Counted from the stretch's first letter, positions 7,907 to 16,742 are shown. The stretch: DNA of 64,000 nucleotides from JAHRAW01 sp965203265 (GCA_965203265.1 CBDBBV010000002.1:1984001-2048000), one strand, 5' to 3'. Translations and numbers: made by a program. The notes: generated from the letters alone by a model not told the origin.

Positions 7907-8284
7907 ATGGTGGATGCGAACGAAATCAGATACCGGATCGGCTTGCCGGAGCGGTTTCGCGCCAGCGCGGCGGCGTTGGTGTTCAGTCTATATGAGCGCA
8001 CGCCGGCGCCGGGGGAGTTGGTGATGGATGGGGTGGCGGTTCACGCCGAGGCTCGCGGGCGGGGCGTTGGCGGTAGGTTGCTCGAAGAGGTTGCGGAATA
8101 TGCGGCGGCGCGCGGTTTCGATCGCGTTCGGCTGGATGTCATCGACACCAACCCGAAGGCGCGGAAATTGTATGAACTCAAGGGCTTTCGGGCGACCAAA
8201 ACCGAGCGATTTCCGTGGCTGCGCTGGCTGTTGAAATTCGGCGCCTCGACAACTATGGAATTGCGCCTCGACTCAACGCCCTGA
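7907..8284 (+). CDS. GNAT family N-acetyltransferase, apparently internally shortened
   Basis: A protein of 125 residues. The acetyl-CoA binding motif A is clear (DGVAVHAEARGRGVGGRLLE), followed by VRLDVIDTNPKARKLYELKG (motif B). The segment before motif A is short: IRYRIGLPERFRASAAAL runs directly into VFSLYERTPAPGEL. From recollection, related enzymes have roughly 70 extra residues here that include the first strands of the fold, so an in-frame deletion is likely and activity is doubtful. It converges on nadA with 5 bp between the stops. Confidence 0.75.
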   Translation: MVDANEIRYRIGLPERFRASAAALVFSLYERTPAPGELVMDGVAVHAEARGRGVGGRLLEEVAEYAAARGFDRVRLDVIDTNPKARKLYELKGFRATKTERFPWLRWLLKFGASTTMELRLDSTP

Positions 8285-8289
8285 GAGAC

Positions 8290-9357
8290 TCAGTGCTGCG
8301 ACTGCCGCTGCCCGAATTCGACCATGCGGTGGATCGAGCGCTCGGCCTGTTTGCGGATGTCCTCGTCGATGAGGATTTCGTTGCTGCCCAGAGTGAGTAT
8401 GTTGTCGAGGCGCTGCAGGTCGTTCATCTTCATCCACGGGCAGATGGCGCAGCTCTCGCAGGTGGCGCCCTCGCCGGCGGTGGGGGCTTCGAGGAATTTC
8501 TTGCCGGGCGCGGCCTGTTTCATCTTGTGGAAAATGCCGGATTCGGTGGCGACGATGAATTTGTCGGCGTCCAGCTCTTTGGCCGCGGCGATGATCTGGC
8601 TGGTGGAGCCGACCACATCCGCCAGCGCGATCACGTTTTGCGGTGATTCGGGATGCACCAGCACTCTGGCGTCGGGGTGCTGCTTCATCAGGCCCTGCAG
8701 CGCTTCGGCCTTGAATTCCTCGTGCACCACGCAGGACGCCTGCCACAGCAGCATGTCGGCGCCGGTGGTTCGCTGCACATAGTCGCCGAGGTATTTGTCC
8801 GGCGCCCAGATGATCTTCTCGCCGCGCGCGTGCAGGTGCTCGATCACCTTGCGGGCGATGGACGAGGTGACCACCCAATCCGCGCGCGCTTTCACGGCGG
8901 CGCTGGTGTTGGCGTACACCACCACCGTGCGATCCCCGTGGCGGTCACAGAATTGCGCGAATTCATCCGCCGGGCAGGCCAGATCGAGGGAACATTCCGC
9001 CTCGCTCTCTACCATCAGGACGCGCTTTTTCGGGCTCAGTATCTTCGCCGTCTCGCCCATGAAGCGAACGCCGGCGACGATGGCCGTGTCAGCCGCATGG
9101 CGATAGCCGAAACGCGCCATTTCCAGAGAATCGGAGACGCAGCCGCCGGTTTCGTCTGCCAAGTCCTGCAGCGCGCCGTCCACATAATAATGCGCCACCA
9201 GCACGGCGTTTTGCGCCTTGAGTTTGCGTTTGATCGACGCCTTGAGCGCCGCCGCCTCGGCGTCATTCAGCTCCGGGTGTTTGGCCGCCCAAGCCTTGTC
9301 CGCCAATGCCTTGATGCGGGCGCGCCGATCTTGCGGGAGGGGGGATTGATAGTCCAT
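8290..9357 (-). CDS. nadA: Quinolinate synthase A
   Basis: A protein of 355 residues. It condenses iminoaspartate with dihydroxyacetone phosphate to quinolinate in NAD biosynthesis. It carries a 4Fe-4S cluster held by three cysteines: ECSLDLACP near residue 130, DMLLWQASCVVHEEF mid-protein, and GATCESCAICPW near the C terminus. The AHYYVDGALQDLADETG and SPQNVIALADVVGSTSQI stretches are typical. The start MDYQSPLPQDRRARIKAL at 9357 is chosen; an upstream ATG at 9435 would add 26 residues and run into the promoter of the divergent gene. The window also carries nadD at 10195. Confidence 0.96.
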   Translation of the reverse strand: MDYQSPLPQDRRARIKALADKAWAAKHPELNDAEAAALKASIKRKLKAQNAVLVAHYYVDGALQDLADETGGCVSDSLEMARFGYRHAADTAIVAGVRFMGETAKILSPKKRVLMVESEAECSLDLACPADEFAQFCDRHGDRTVVVYANTSAAVKARADWVVTSSIARKVIEHLHARGEKIIWAPDKYLGDYVQRTTGADMLLWQASCVVHEEFKAEALQGLMKQHPDARVLVHPESPQNVIALADVVGSTSQIIAAAKELDADKFIVATESGIFHKMKQAAPGKKFLEAPTAGEGATCESCAICPWMKMNDLQRLDNILTLGSNEILIDEDIRKQAERSIHRMVEFGQRQSQH

Positions 9358-9417
9358 CTGATTTCGGGGAAATCTCGGATTATCAACAGATATGCGCCTG
9401 AACCGGGCAAATTCAAG

Positions 9418-9446
9418 TTGAGAATTGCGCGCCAACCGGCTATGTT
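9418..9446 (+). promoter_or_regulatory. Sigma70-like promoter for the 9477 membrane protein gene
   Basis: TTGAGA at 9418-9423 and TATGTT at 9441-9446, separated by exactly 17 bp, lie 30 bp before the ATG at 9477. This is a good match in spacing and moderate in sequence. Confidence 0.45.
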
Positions 9447-9476
9447 ATTCCCACTCGACCCGTCGGATACGCATCC

Positions 9477-9947
9477 ATGCAATGGCTTTTATTGGGCGTC
9501 GTGGCGATCGCCCTGTTATATATGTCGAACTACTACCCCAGAACCGCGCTCGGCATCCTCGGCGCGCTGACGCTGGCCGCCGCCGTCATCGTACTCGGCA
9601 CCCGGGAAGACGCCCTGCGAGCGCGCCACAAACTGCCGGCGGAGGACATCCGCATCGAAAACCCGGTGATCACCCCGGCCTACGGCGACAGCTACCAGTT
9701 CAACGCGCGCTTGGTGAATACCAACGAGTCCATCCTGCTGAAGGAATTGGTGGTCAGCCTCACCATGCTGGACTGCCGGGGGGAAAGCGAGGGCGACTGC
9801 GCGGTGATCGGCCAGACCGATGAACGCATCAATACCCGCATACCCGCTGGGCAGGCGCGCGACATCTCCAGAAACGTGTTCTTCAGCGACGCCGAGCCGT
9901 CCGGGTCGGTTCGCTGGGAATATCGGGTTACCGAAACCCGAAATTGA
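9477..9947 (+). CDS. Membrane-anchored hypothetical protein, 156 aa
   Basis: No family was recognised with confidence. Residues 1-16 and about 24-41 are hydrophobic, giving two short membrane segments around an NYYPRT loop. A soluble region of about 110 residues follows, beginning RHKLPAEDIRIENPVITP. It is beta-rich in appearance (YQFNARLVNTNESILLKEL, SGSVRWEYRVTET), similar in flavour to small extracytoplasmic beta-sandwich domains. It lies divergent from nadA and 247 bp before nadD. Confidence 0.65.
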   Translation: MQWLLLGVVAIALLYMSNYYPRTALGILGALTLAAAVIVLGTREDALRARHKLPAEDIRIENPVITPAYGDSYQFNARLVNTNESILLKELVVSLTMLDCRGESEGDCAVIGQTDERINTRIPAGQARDISRNVFFSDAEPSGSVRWEYRVTETRN

Positions 9948-10194
9948 CCGATCAGCCGCGACGACCACCGGGCTGTGCCGCCTCGTTGCGCGGGACGGCG
10001 TTCGAGAACGACCGGCGGCATGGGGGGCGCGATGGTGCCGACACCGGCTTGGACTGCTAGGTGAATTTCCGATTCCCACAACCCGCGACCGCCGCGAGCG
10101 TGTTCGACCAAACCGGCATCCCCGCCTTGCAAGGCAAACTGCGCACACCGACGCGAACAGCCGATTGGCGCGGCGCGACTCGCATAGCGCGCTG

Positions 10195-10836
10195 ATGGCC
10201 GCCGATGACAACCTGTGCGGCCTCTTCGGCGGCACCTTCGACCCCATTCATCGCGGCCACATTGCGCCGATTCGGGAGGTGTTGCGGGCGGCTGCGTTGG
10301 CGCAGGTCGCCTACATTCCCGCCGCCGTCCCGCCGCATCGTCCGCAACCCGAGGCGAGCGCCAACCACCGCCTCGAAATGACGCGCATCGCCCTTGCCGA
10401 CGAACCGCACCTCACAGTGGACGACATCGAGCTGAATCGGCGGGGGCCCTCCTACACCATCGACACGCTGGAACGGCTACGGCGGCGACATCCCCGGCGG
10501 CGCTATGTGCTGATCGTCGGCTTGGACGCCCTGCTGGGGCTGGAAACTTGGCATCGCTGGCAGACCTTGCAGCAGAGCGTGCACATCATCGCCGTCGGCC
10601 GGCCCGACTGGCGCTTGCCGAGCCCGTTACCGAGATGGTGGCGGCGGGCGCGGGTGGAATCGATCTCCGACCTGCGGCGTGCTCCGGCGGGTAGAATCAT
10701 CTTCATCGAGACCGCGCCGGTCGCCCTTTCCGCCACGCTGGTGCGCCAGCGCATCGCCGCCGGCGAGGATGTGGGCGAGCTGTTGCCCACCGGCGTGTGG
10801 CGCTACATTCGCGAAAATAAACTGTATGGTAGCTGA
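10195..10836 (+). CDS. nadD: Nicotinate-nucleotide adenylyltransferase
   Basis: A protein of 213 residues that adenylates nicotinate mononucleotide to deamido-NAD. It begins with the nucleotidyltransferase signature GLFGGTFDPIHRGH and has IELNRRGPSYTIDTL and IVGLDALLGLETWHRW. The C-terminal ALSATLVRQRI corresponds to the ISSTxIR motif of the family, with Ala-Leu replacing the usual Ile-Ser. The start at 10195 is chosen because the family begins within a few residues of the GGTFDPIH motif. Its 3' end overlaps rsfS by 11 bp, heading the compact group nadD-rsfS-rlmH-maf. Confidence 0.94.
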   Translation: MAADDNLCGLFGGTFDPIHRGHIAPIREVLRAAALAQVAYIPAAVPPHRPQPEASANHRLEMTRIALADEPHLTVDDIELNRRGPSYTIDTLERLRRRHPRRRYVLIVGLDALLGLETWHRWQTLQQSVHIIAVGRPDWRLPSPLPRWWRRARVESISDLRRAPAGRIIFIETAPVALSATLVRQRIAAGEDVGELLPTGVWRYIRENKLYGS

Positions 10837-11218
10837 AACTGAAACGACCCAATCCGAATCCGTGCGAATGCGCGAGATCGCGCTGGCGGCGCTGGAGGAC
10901 GCCAAGGGCGAGGACATCCGATTGCTGGATGTGCGCGAATTGACCGACATCACCGATTGCATGATCGTCGTAACCGGCGCCTCGGAGCGCCATGTACGCA
11001 CGCTGGCCGATCGCCTGCTGGAACGGATGCGCGAGGCCGGCTGGAAGCATTTGGGGATGGAGGGCGACCGCGAGCGCGACTGGGTGCTGGTGGATTTCGT
11101 CGATGTGGTGGTGCACATCATGCGCGCCTCGGCGCGCGAACGCTACGATCTGGAGGGGCTGTGGGATGCGTCTTTGAGCGAGCTGCTGCGGACGCAGGAT
11201 CCGGCGGCGGATCGCTAG
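10826..11218 (+). CDS. rsfS: Ribosomal silencing factor RsfS
   Basis: A protein of 130 residues. It binds L14 on the large ribosomal subunit and blocks subunit joining under starvation. The core is conserved: ALEDAKGEDIRLLDVRELTD, then ITDCMIVVTGASERHVRTLA and the closing DWVLVDFVDVVVHIM followed by YDLEGLW. The start at 10826 (MVAETETTQSES) overlaps the end of nadD. The nadD-rsfS-rlmH order is widespread, which supports the assignment. Confidence 0.95.
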   Translation: MVAETETTQSESVRMREIALAALEDAKGEDIRLLDVRELTDITDCMIVVTGASERHVRTLADRLLERMREAGWKHLGMEGDRERDWVLVDFVDVVVHIMRASARERYDLEGLWDASLSELLRTQDPAADR

Positions 11219-11246
11219 GCCGCGCACAGGTTCTGCGGGCGTATCC

Positions 11247-11717
11247 ATGCTCACCATCCACCTCGTCGCCGTCGGGCGGAAAATGCCGGCCTGGGCGCAA
11301 CAGGGCTGCCACGAATACGCCCGCAGAATCCGTGGGCGGTGCGCCTTCAAACTCATCGAAGTCGATGCCGAGCGCCACGGCAAGAACCCCGACACCGGCG
11401 CAATTGCCCAACGAGAAGCCGCCCGCCTGACTCGGGCGATTCCAACGGGAACCCGCGTGATTGCCCTCGATCGCGGCGGCACAACCTGCGACACCGTGCA
11501 AATCGCGCGGCGGATGGAAGAATGGATGCGCCACGGCGAGCAAGTCTCTTTGCTGGTCGGGGGCGCGCACGGGCTACCGCCCGCCGTGCTCGAAGCCGCC
11601 GATGAAATCTGGTCGCTGTCGGCTCTGACCTTCGCCCACCCGCTGGCGCGCGTCATCGTCGCCGAGCAGATCTACCGTTGCTATTCGCTGCTCGAAGGCA
11701 TGCCCTATCACCGCTGA
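11247..11717 (+). CDS. rlmH: 23S rRNA (pseudouridine(1915)-N(3))-methyltransferase RlmH
   Basis: A protein of 156 residues, the normal size of this SPOUT methyltransferase. It starts MLTIHLVAVGRKMPAWAQQG and has VIALDRGGTT, then the knot-forming VSLLVGGAHGLPPAV and the C-terminal LTFAHPLARVIVAEQIYRCY, which binds AdoMet. It ends in the canonical PYHR. It follows rsfS by 28 bp and is followed by maf after 2 bp, so transcription with both is likely. Confidence 0.97.
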   Translation: MLTIHLVAVGRKMPAWAQQGCHEYARRIRGRCAFKLIEVDAERHGKNPDTGAIAQREAARLTRAIPTGTRVIALDRGGTTCDTVQIARRMEEWMRHGEQVSLLVGGAHGLPPAVLEAADEIWSLSALTFAHPLARVIVAEQIYRCYSLLEGMPYHR

Positions 11718-11719
11718 CC

Positions 11720-12277
11720 ATGCTCGTCCTCGCCTCCCGCTCCCCCAGACGCCGCGCCTTGCTGGCGCAGCTCGGGACGGCCTTCCGCGTGGAGGACATC
11801 GAGGTCGATGAACGCCGCCTCGCCGACGAATCCCCACAAGACATGACCGTGCGCCTGGCTCTCCTCAAGGCGCAGACCGCCTTCGACAAAATCGGCGGGG
11901 CGCATCCGGTTCTCGCCGGCGACACCGTGGTTTCCATCGGCGATGAAATCCTCGGCAAACCCGCAAATCGCGACCACGCCGTGGCCATGCTGCAACGGCT
12001 ATCGGGCAACACCCACACGGTTTTCTCCGCCGTCGCGGTGGTCGCCGAAGGCCACCGACAACACCGCCTGAGCGCCACCGAAGTCGCCTTCGACCACCTC
12101 GGCCGGCAGCAGATCGAACAGTATTGCGACGGCGCCGAACCGTTCGATAAAGCCGGCGCCTACGGAATACAAGGCGCCGCGGGCGCATTCGTCAAATCCA
12201 TTCGGGGCAGCTACAGTGGGGTGGTCGGGCTACCGTTGTGGGAGACTGGGCAGTTGTTGCGGGAGATTGGCTACTGA
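11720..12277 (+). CDS. maf: Maf-family nucleoside triphosphate pyrophosphatase
   Basis: A protein of 185 residues. It hydrolyses non-canonical or m5U/dTTP/UTP nucleotides to monophosphates. It has the family hallmark LASRSPRRRALLAQLG at the start, then VLAGDTVVSIGDEILGKP in the active site and EPFDKAGAYGIQGAAGAFV near the C terminus. It opens 2 bp after the rlmH stop. Confidence 0.94.
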   Translation: MLVLASRSPRRRALLAQLGTAFRVEDIEVDERRLADESPQDMTVRLALLKAQTAFDKIGGAHPVLAGDTVVSIGDEILGKPANRDHAVAMLQRLSGNTHTVFSAVAVVAEGHRQHRLSATEVAFDHLGRQQIEQYCDGAEPFDKAGAYGIQGAAGAFVKSIRGSYSGVVGLPLWETGQLLREIGY

Positions 12278-12372
12278 TGATCTGGGAAATTCGGCAAAAC
12301 GCAGCCGCTCGGTTCACGCTACCGACGAATGGGGCGGCGCTTGTTTAATTTTGCTTCTTTTCGCTCAAATCT

Positions 12373-12401
12373 GTTGAAATCTTGAAATTGCTTCATTATA
12401 C
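12373..12401 (+). promoter_or_regulatory. Sigma70-like promoter upstream of the RAMA-like gene
   Basis: TTGAAA at 12373-12378 and TATACT at 12396-12401 are separated by 17 bp in a locally AT-rich stretch, 43 bp before the ATG at 12445. Both boxes differ from consensus at only one position, which makes this one of the clearest promoters in the window. Confidence 0.6.
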
Positions 12402-12444
12402 TCGGTTTTTCTTAAATTCATCTCGGAAGAGCCGCCGAACTACC

Positions 12445-12924
12445 ATGGCTTATACAACCCGTACAATCATAGTATCCACCGAAGTCTTCGCAGCAATCTG
12501 GGCACACAGACAGCCGGGGGAAGACGATGAGAACGCAATACTGCATCGCCAGCTAGGGTGCAAGGATAACTCTGGTGAAGCTGGAGCAAATATCATACAT
12601 AATCCGCTCAGCCAAGTGCCCCCATCCCCTACTCCTATAGACGGCGTGTTCGATAGGCGCAACGATGTGCATTTCCAGCAGGGGACAGAAATACTGCGGG
12701 CATACAAGGGCCATACCTACAAGGCTATGGCCGACGATGGAATGTGGACCCGCTTGGATACAGGCAAAAAATATCTATCGCTCAACCAACTCAACCTTTC
12801 GATTACAAATTCTACTGCTGAGAACGTCTGGGGTAAATGGGAGTACCTTGATAACGGCAGGTATCAGCCGATAGACAACCTTAGATCTAGCACGAACTGG
12901 ATTGATCGGTTGCGGTTAGCGTAA
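12445..12924 (+). CDS. RAMA-like domain protein (restriction/methylation-associated), hypothetical
   Basis: A protein of 159 residues. The N-terminal part (IIVSTEVFAAIWAHRQPGED, then DENAILHRQLG) looks like a small DNA-binding helix unit. The C-terminal part, with GTEILRAYKGHTYKAMADDG, then LNQLNLSITNSTAENVWGKW, follows the pattern of RAMA domains (an adenine-methylase-associated module, proposed to sense DNA modification). This assignment is from pattern recollection and is tentative. The start at 12445 is preferred over 12382 because the promoter occupies that stretch. The nearest methyltransferases are 4-7 kb away. Confidence 0.6.
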   Translation: MAYTTRTIIVSTEVFAAIWAHRQPGEDDENAILHRQLGCKDNSGEAGANIIHNPLSQVPPSPTPIDGVFDRRNDVHFQQGTEILRAYKGHTYKAMADDGMWTRLDTGKKYLSLNQLNLSITNSTAENVWGKWEYLDNGRYQPIDNLRSSTNWIDRLRLA

Positions 12925-12952
12925 TCGAGAGCGATTGAGCGGGCTTGAGGGA

Positions 12953-14278
12953 TCAGAAGGGCCAGTCGCGCAATTCGTAGAATCCCCGTAATGCCGCCGT
13001 CAGGGTGTGCTGGTCGTGCGTGCCGGCCAGTTCGCGGATGGAGTGCATGGCGAGTTGGGGTACGCCGATGTCTACCGTTCGGATGCCCAGTTTGGCGGCG
13101 GTGATGGGGCCGATGGTTGTGCCGCAGGCCATGTCGGAGCGCACTACGATGGTTTGGCAGGGCAGGTTGTCGCGCTGGCACACTTGGCGGAAGAGGGCGG
13201 CGGTTTCGCTGTTGGTGGCGTAGTTCTGGTTGCTGTTTATCTTGATCACCGGGCCGTCGTTCATTCGCGGGCGGTGATCCGGTTCGTGTTTGTGTGCGTA
13301 GTTGGGGTGCACGCCGTGGGCGTTGTCGGCGGAGATCAGCATGGAGTGGCGCACGGCTCTGGCGAGGGTCGCGTCATCGGCGCACAACCGCCGCAATACG
13401 GCGTGCAGGAAGGGGCCCTCGGCGCCGCTGGTGGAGGTGCTGCCGACTTCCTCGTGGTCGTTCAGCACTAGTACTTGGTTGGCGTGGTCGGCTTGATCGG
13501 CTGCCAATAGCGCCTCCATTCCGGCGTGGCAGCTGAGCAGGTTGTCGAGGCGGGCGGAGGCGATGAATTCCCGATTCAGCCCGACTATCTCGGCTCGCTG
13601 GCGATCGTACAGGCTCAGCTCGAATGCCAGAATTTTGTCGATGGCCAGCTGCGGGTATTGCCGTGCGAGCTGCTCCTGCAAAATCTGAGCGAAATCCGGC
13701 GCCTTCTCCTTTCTTTCACACTTCACCTCAACCATCACAGCCCGGCAGAGTACGGCGGGCAATTCCCGTTGTTTGTTGATGCTGCGGTTTTCGTTGACGC
13801 CGCGGTCGAGGTGGATGGCGAGGCTGGGGATGAACGCGATCGGGCGGTCGAAGTTGATCAGGCGGTTTTCCAGCCCATCGGCGGTTTGCACGGTTACCCG
13901 CCCGGCCAGCCCGAGGTCGCGGTCGAACCACGGGGCGAGTAGCGCGCCGCCATAGACTTCCACGGCCAGTTTGGCGTAGCCGTCGTTGTGGGTGATGCCG
14001 TTTGGCTTGATCTTGAGGCAGGGGCTGTCGGTGTGCCCGCCGACCAAGCGAAAGCCGTGCTCGGCGGGCGGGCGGTTGAGGCTCACCGCCACCAGCGCGG
14101 AATCGTTGCGGGTGAAATAATACTTGCCCGGCAACATCTGATCCCACGGGTCGCCCTCGTCCACCGCGACATAACCGCCCGCGCGCAGCCGCGCCGCAAC
14201 ATTCTCCACGGCATGAAACGGCGTCGGCGAAGCGTCCAGAAAATTCAGCAGCGAGTCCATCGGAGTCGGTTTCGTCAT
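12953..14278 (-). CDS. M18 family aminopeptidase
   Basis: A protein of 441 residues, a dinuclear zinc aminopeptidase preferring acidic or neutral N-terminal residues in its family. Metal-binding and catalytic motifs are GGHTDSPCLKIKP near the N terminus, LNDHEEVGS in the middle, and SADNAHGVHPNYAHKHE followed by SDMACGTTIGPI near the end. The ATG at 14278 shares its A with the TGA of apaH (TGATG); an adjacent in-frame ATG at 14281 is equally possible. The gene follows apaH and probably shares its transcript. Confidence 0.95.
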   Translation of the reverse strand: MTKPTPMDSLLNFLDASPTPFHAVENVAARLRAGGYVAVDEGDPWDQMLPGKYYFTRNDSALVAVSLNRPPAEHGFRLVGGHTDSPCLKIKPNGITHNDGYAKLAVEVYGGALLAPWFDRDLGLAGRVTVQTADGLENRLINFDRPIAFIPSLAIHLDRGVNENRSINKQRELPAVLCRAVMVEVKCERKEKAPDFAQILQEQLARQYPQLAIDKILAFELSLYDRQRAEIVGLNREFIASARLDNLLSCHAGMEALLAADQADHANQVLVLNDHEEVGSTSTSGAEGPFLHAVLRRLCADDATLARAVRHSMLISADNAHGVHPNYAHKHEPDHRPRMNDGPVIKINSNQNYATNSETAALFRQVCQRDNLPCQTIVVRSDMACGTTIGPITAAKLGIRTVDIGVPQLAMHSIRELAGTHDQHTLTAALRGFYELRDWPF

Positions 14279-15108
14279 CATTTGTCGCAACGCAGTTGCC
14301 AAATTTTCCCCGCCCGGCGGCCATCCAGACGAATCGCGGTGAGCGCGCCGCCCCAGATGCAGCCGCTGTCGAGGCCGATGAGGTTGTCGCGACGGATGAA
14401 TCCCAGAGCCGACCAGTGGCCGAACACGATCTGCCATTTCCGGCACTTCATGCGCGGATGCTCGAACCACGGCATCAGGCGGCGCGGCTGGCTACCCGGT
14501 CGCCCCTTGTGGGCGAAGTCGAGGCCGCCGCGCTGGTTGCAGTAGCGGATTCGGGTGAGGGCGTTGACGATGAATCGGGCGCGCTGCCATTTGCCCAGAG
14601 ACTGGCTCCAGCGGTTCGAGCCGGAGCCATACATGCGCTTGAGAAACCGGCGGCACTCGTCGCCGCGCAACAATTTTTCCGCCTCGGCGGCCAGCGCCGC
14701 CACCTCCTTCCTGCGCCATCCGGGACAAATGCCGGCGTGAACCAGCAGGGATTTCCGGCTCAATTCGGCGCTCTTGTCCCAGTGCGCCAGCGGGCGACGG
14801 CGCAGCCAATCGAGCAGTTCGTCGCGGTCGGGGGCGCGCAGAATCGCGTCCATGGTGTCGCCGGGTCGCCGCCGCCGCACGCCCGCGGCCACCGCCAGCA
14901 AGTTGAGGTCGTGATTCCCCAGCACGGTAACCGCGCTGCGCCCCAAACCCTTCACCAGCCGTAGGGTTTCGAGGGAGTGGCGCCCGCGATTGACCAGATC
15001 ACCGGTCAGCCACAGACGATCCCGGCGCGGCTCGAAGCGGATTTTCTCCAGCATTTTCTCCAGGGGCACGACACAGCCCTGAATGTCTCCGATCGCGTAT
15101 ATCGCCAT
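14278..15108 (-). CDS. apaH: Bis(5'-nucleosyl)-tetraphosphatase, symmetrical
   Basis: A protein of 276 residues that splits Ap4A into two ADP. It begins AIYAIGDIQGCVVPLEKML, giving the metallophosphatase GDxxG motif, and continues with LTGDLVNRGRHSLE (GD-x-N-RG) and VTVLGNHDLNLLAVA (GNHD). Two further histidines lie in LLVHAGICPGW and VFGHWSALG. The gene precedes the M18 aminopeptidase with overlapping stop and start codons. Confidence 0.96.
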   Translation of the reverse strand: MAIYAIGDIQGCVVPLEKMLEKIRFEPRRDRLWLTGDLVNRGRHSLETLRLVKGLGRSAVTVLGNHDLNLLAVAAGVRRRRPGDTMDAILRAPDRDELLDWLRRRPLAHWDKSAELSRKSLLVHAGICPGWRRKEVAALAAEAEKLLRGDECRRFLKRMYGSGSNRWSQSLGKWQRARFIVNALTRIRYCNQRGGLDFAHKGRPGSQPRRLMPWFEHPRMKCRKWQIVFGHWSALGFIRRDNLIGLDSGCIWGGALTAIRLDGRRAGKIWQLRCDK

Positions 15109-15138
15109 TGCAGTTCGTATCGGCGCCGGGCTGCGAGC

Positions 15139-15942
15139 CTACTCCGCGCCTTCCTCTTCCAGCAGTTCATCCAGCAACAGTTCGTCGTCGCTGCCGCCCG
15201 GAGGATTGCCGTCGTAAATCTCGTTCGAGCGCCGTTGGCGATAGAGTTCTCGCAGGAACAGGTACTGATCCGGCTGCTGGGCAAGCACCCGGTCGGCGCC
15301 CAATCGCTCGGCGCGACCATCGACCAGATCGATCACCTGAGCGGCCGTCGACTCGTCCGAATCCAGAGAATCGAGCGGGTCGGGGATGGCGAATTGGTCA
15401 ACCAAGCCGGCGGACGAATCGCGCAAATTGCTCGGCCCCTTGAGCGGCAACACCAGATAGGGCCCCGCGGGGACTCCCCACACCGCCAACGTCTGGCCCA
15501 AGTCCTCGTCGCGCTGCGGCAGGCCCATTTCGCTGGCCACATCCATGAGGCCGCCGGCGCCCAGCAGGGTGTTGATGACAAGGCGGCCGGCGTCCTGCCC
15601 GGCATGGGCGAATTTGCCCTGCAACAGGTCGTAGAGGATGTTTTTCGGCTCCGACAGATTCGAGAAGAAATTGCCGATGCCGTTGCGCACCGGTTGAGGC
15701 AGCTTGGCATATCCCTTGGCGGCCGGCTTCAACACGGCGCGATCCACCGTGAAGTTGAAGTTCAACATCGCCCGATTGGAACGCTCGAACGGGTCGCGAT
15801 CGTCTCGCTCGGCGCTGGTTTCGGCGGAATCCAGCGCGGGCTGGCTCGTGGCGGCGCACCCGCCGGTGAGGCCGAGCAGGCCGAGCAGGATGACGGGGTA
15901 AATTCGGGTAACTCGATTGCGTGATTTCATCGGTTGTTTCAT
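15139..15942 (-). CDS. mlaA: Outer-membrane lipid asymmetry lipoprotein MlaA (VacJ)
   Basis: A protein of 267 residues. It removes misplaced phospholipids from the outer leaflet of the outer membrane with the Mla pathway. The N terminus is a lipoprotein signal: basic MKSRNR, a hydrophobic segment and the lipobox LTGGC. The mature part has DPFERSNRAMLNFNFTVDR, then KPAAKGYAKLPQPVRNGIGN and FFSNLSEPKNILYDLLQGKF, all typical of MlaA, with an acidic tail. The start at 15942 (MKQPMKSRN) is chosen, with 15930 as an alternative. No other mla genes are in the window. Confidence 0.95.
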   Translation of the reverse strand: MKQPMKSRNRVTRIYPVILLGLLGLTGGCAATSQPALDSAETSAERDDRDPFERSNRAMLNFNFTVDRAVLKPAAKGYAKLPQPVRNGIGNFFSNLSEPKNILYDLLQGKFAHAGQDAGRLVINTLLGAGGLMDVASEMGLPQRDEDLGQTLAVWGVPAGPYLVLPLKGPSNLRDSSAGLVDQFAIPDPLDSLDSDESTAAQVIDLVDGRAERLGADRVLAQQPDQYLFLRELYRQRRSNEIYDGNPPGGSDDELLLDELLEEEGAE

Positions 15943-16031
15943 GGGGAGAATTCGCGCGCATGGTATCATCCCTTCGCCGCCAAGCGCGATTACCATCGCT
16001 TAATGATTCCCGGCGTCATGGTACAAACTCC

Positions 16032-16742
16032 GTGAAATTTCCGCCCCTGACCGACGGCAGGATCATAACGCGCTACAAGCGCTTCCTCGCCGATGTGCAA
16101 CTGCCGGACGGAGAAATCGTCACCGCGCACTGCCCCAACACCGGCTCCATGAAGGGCTGCTGGACGCCCGGCGCGCCGGTGCAGCTGAGCGCGAGCGACA
16201 ACCCCGCGCGCAAACTGCGCTGGACGCTGGAGCGGATCGACATGGGCGCGGGCTGGGTGGGAGTCAACACCAATCGGGTGAACCACATCATCGCCGATTT
16301 CATCGCCGCCGGACACATCCGCCCGTTGCGCGGTTATGAGCAAATCCACAGGGAACCGCGCTGCCCCGTCTCCGACTTCGCCAAGTCCCGTTTCGACCTG
16401 CTGCTTCGTCAAGCCGGGCGGGCGGACTGCTATGTGGAAATCAAGAACGCCACCTTGCTGGAGGACAACTGCATCCGCTTCCCGGACGCGGTTACTGCGC
16501 GCGGCAGGAAACATCTCGAGATGCTGCAACACACGGTGCGGCGAGGTTATCGCGGGGTGTTGTTGTTTGCCGTCAATCGGCCTGAAGGGGAGTGTTTTCG
16601 GGTGGCGGCGGATATTGATCCGGGTTATGACGAAACGCTGAGGCGGGTGCGTGAAAATGGGGTGGAGGTTTTGGCTGTGCGGATTCGGCATTTGGATGCG
16701 GGGGTTGAGGCTGGTGGGGAGGTGGGGGTTTGTTTGGGTTGA
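16032..16742 (+). CDS. sfsA: DNA/RNA nuclease SfsA
   Basis: A protein of 236 residues, with a GTG start at 16032 (VKFPPLTDGRIITRYKRFLA). The N-terminal OB-like part contains HCPNTGSMKGCWTPGAPV. The nuclease half has the RFDLLL and CYVEIKNATLLEDNCIRFPD motifs of a PD-(D/E)xK-like fold, followed by GRKHLEMLQ. An in-frame upstream ATG exists but would add 37 atypical residues overlapping the mlaA promoter. The gene is divergent from mlaA and converges on the TdeIII-like gene. Confidence 0.93.
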   Translation: MKFPPLTDGRIITRYKRFLADVQLPDGEIVTAHCPNTGSMKGCWTPGAPVQLSASDNPARKLRWTLERIDMGAGWVGVNTNRVNHIIADFIAAGHIRPLRGYEQIHREPRCPVSDFAKSRFDLLLRQAGRADCYVEIKNATLLEDNCIRFPDAVTARGRKHLEMLQHTVRRGYRGVLLFAVNRPEGECFRVAADIDPGYDETLRRVRENGVEVLAVRIRHLDAGVEAGGEVGVCLG

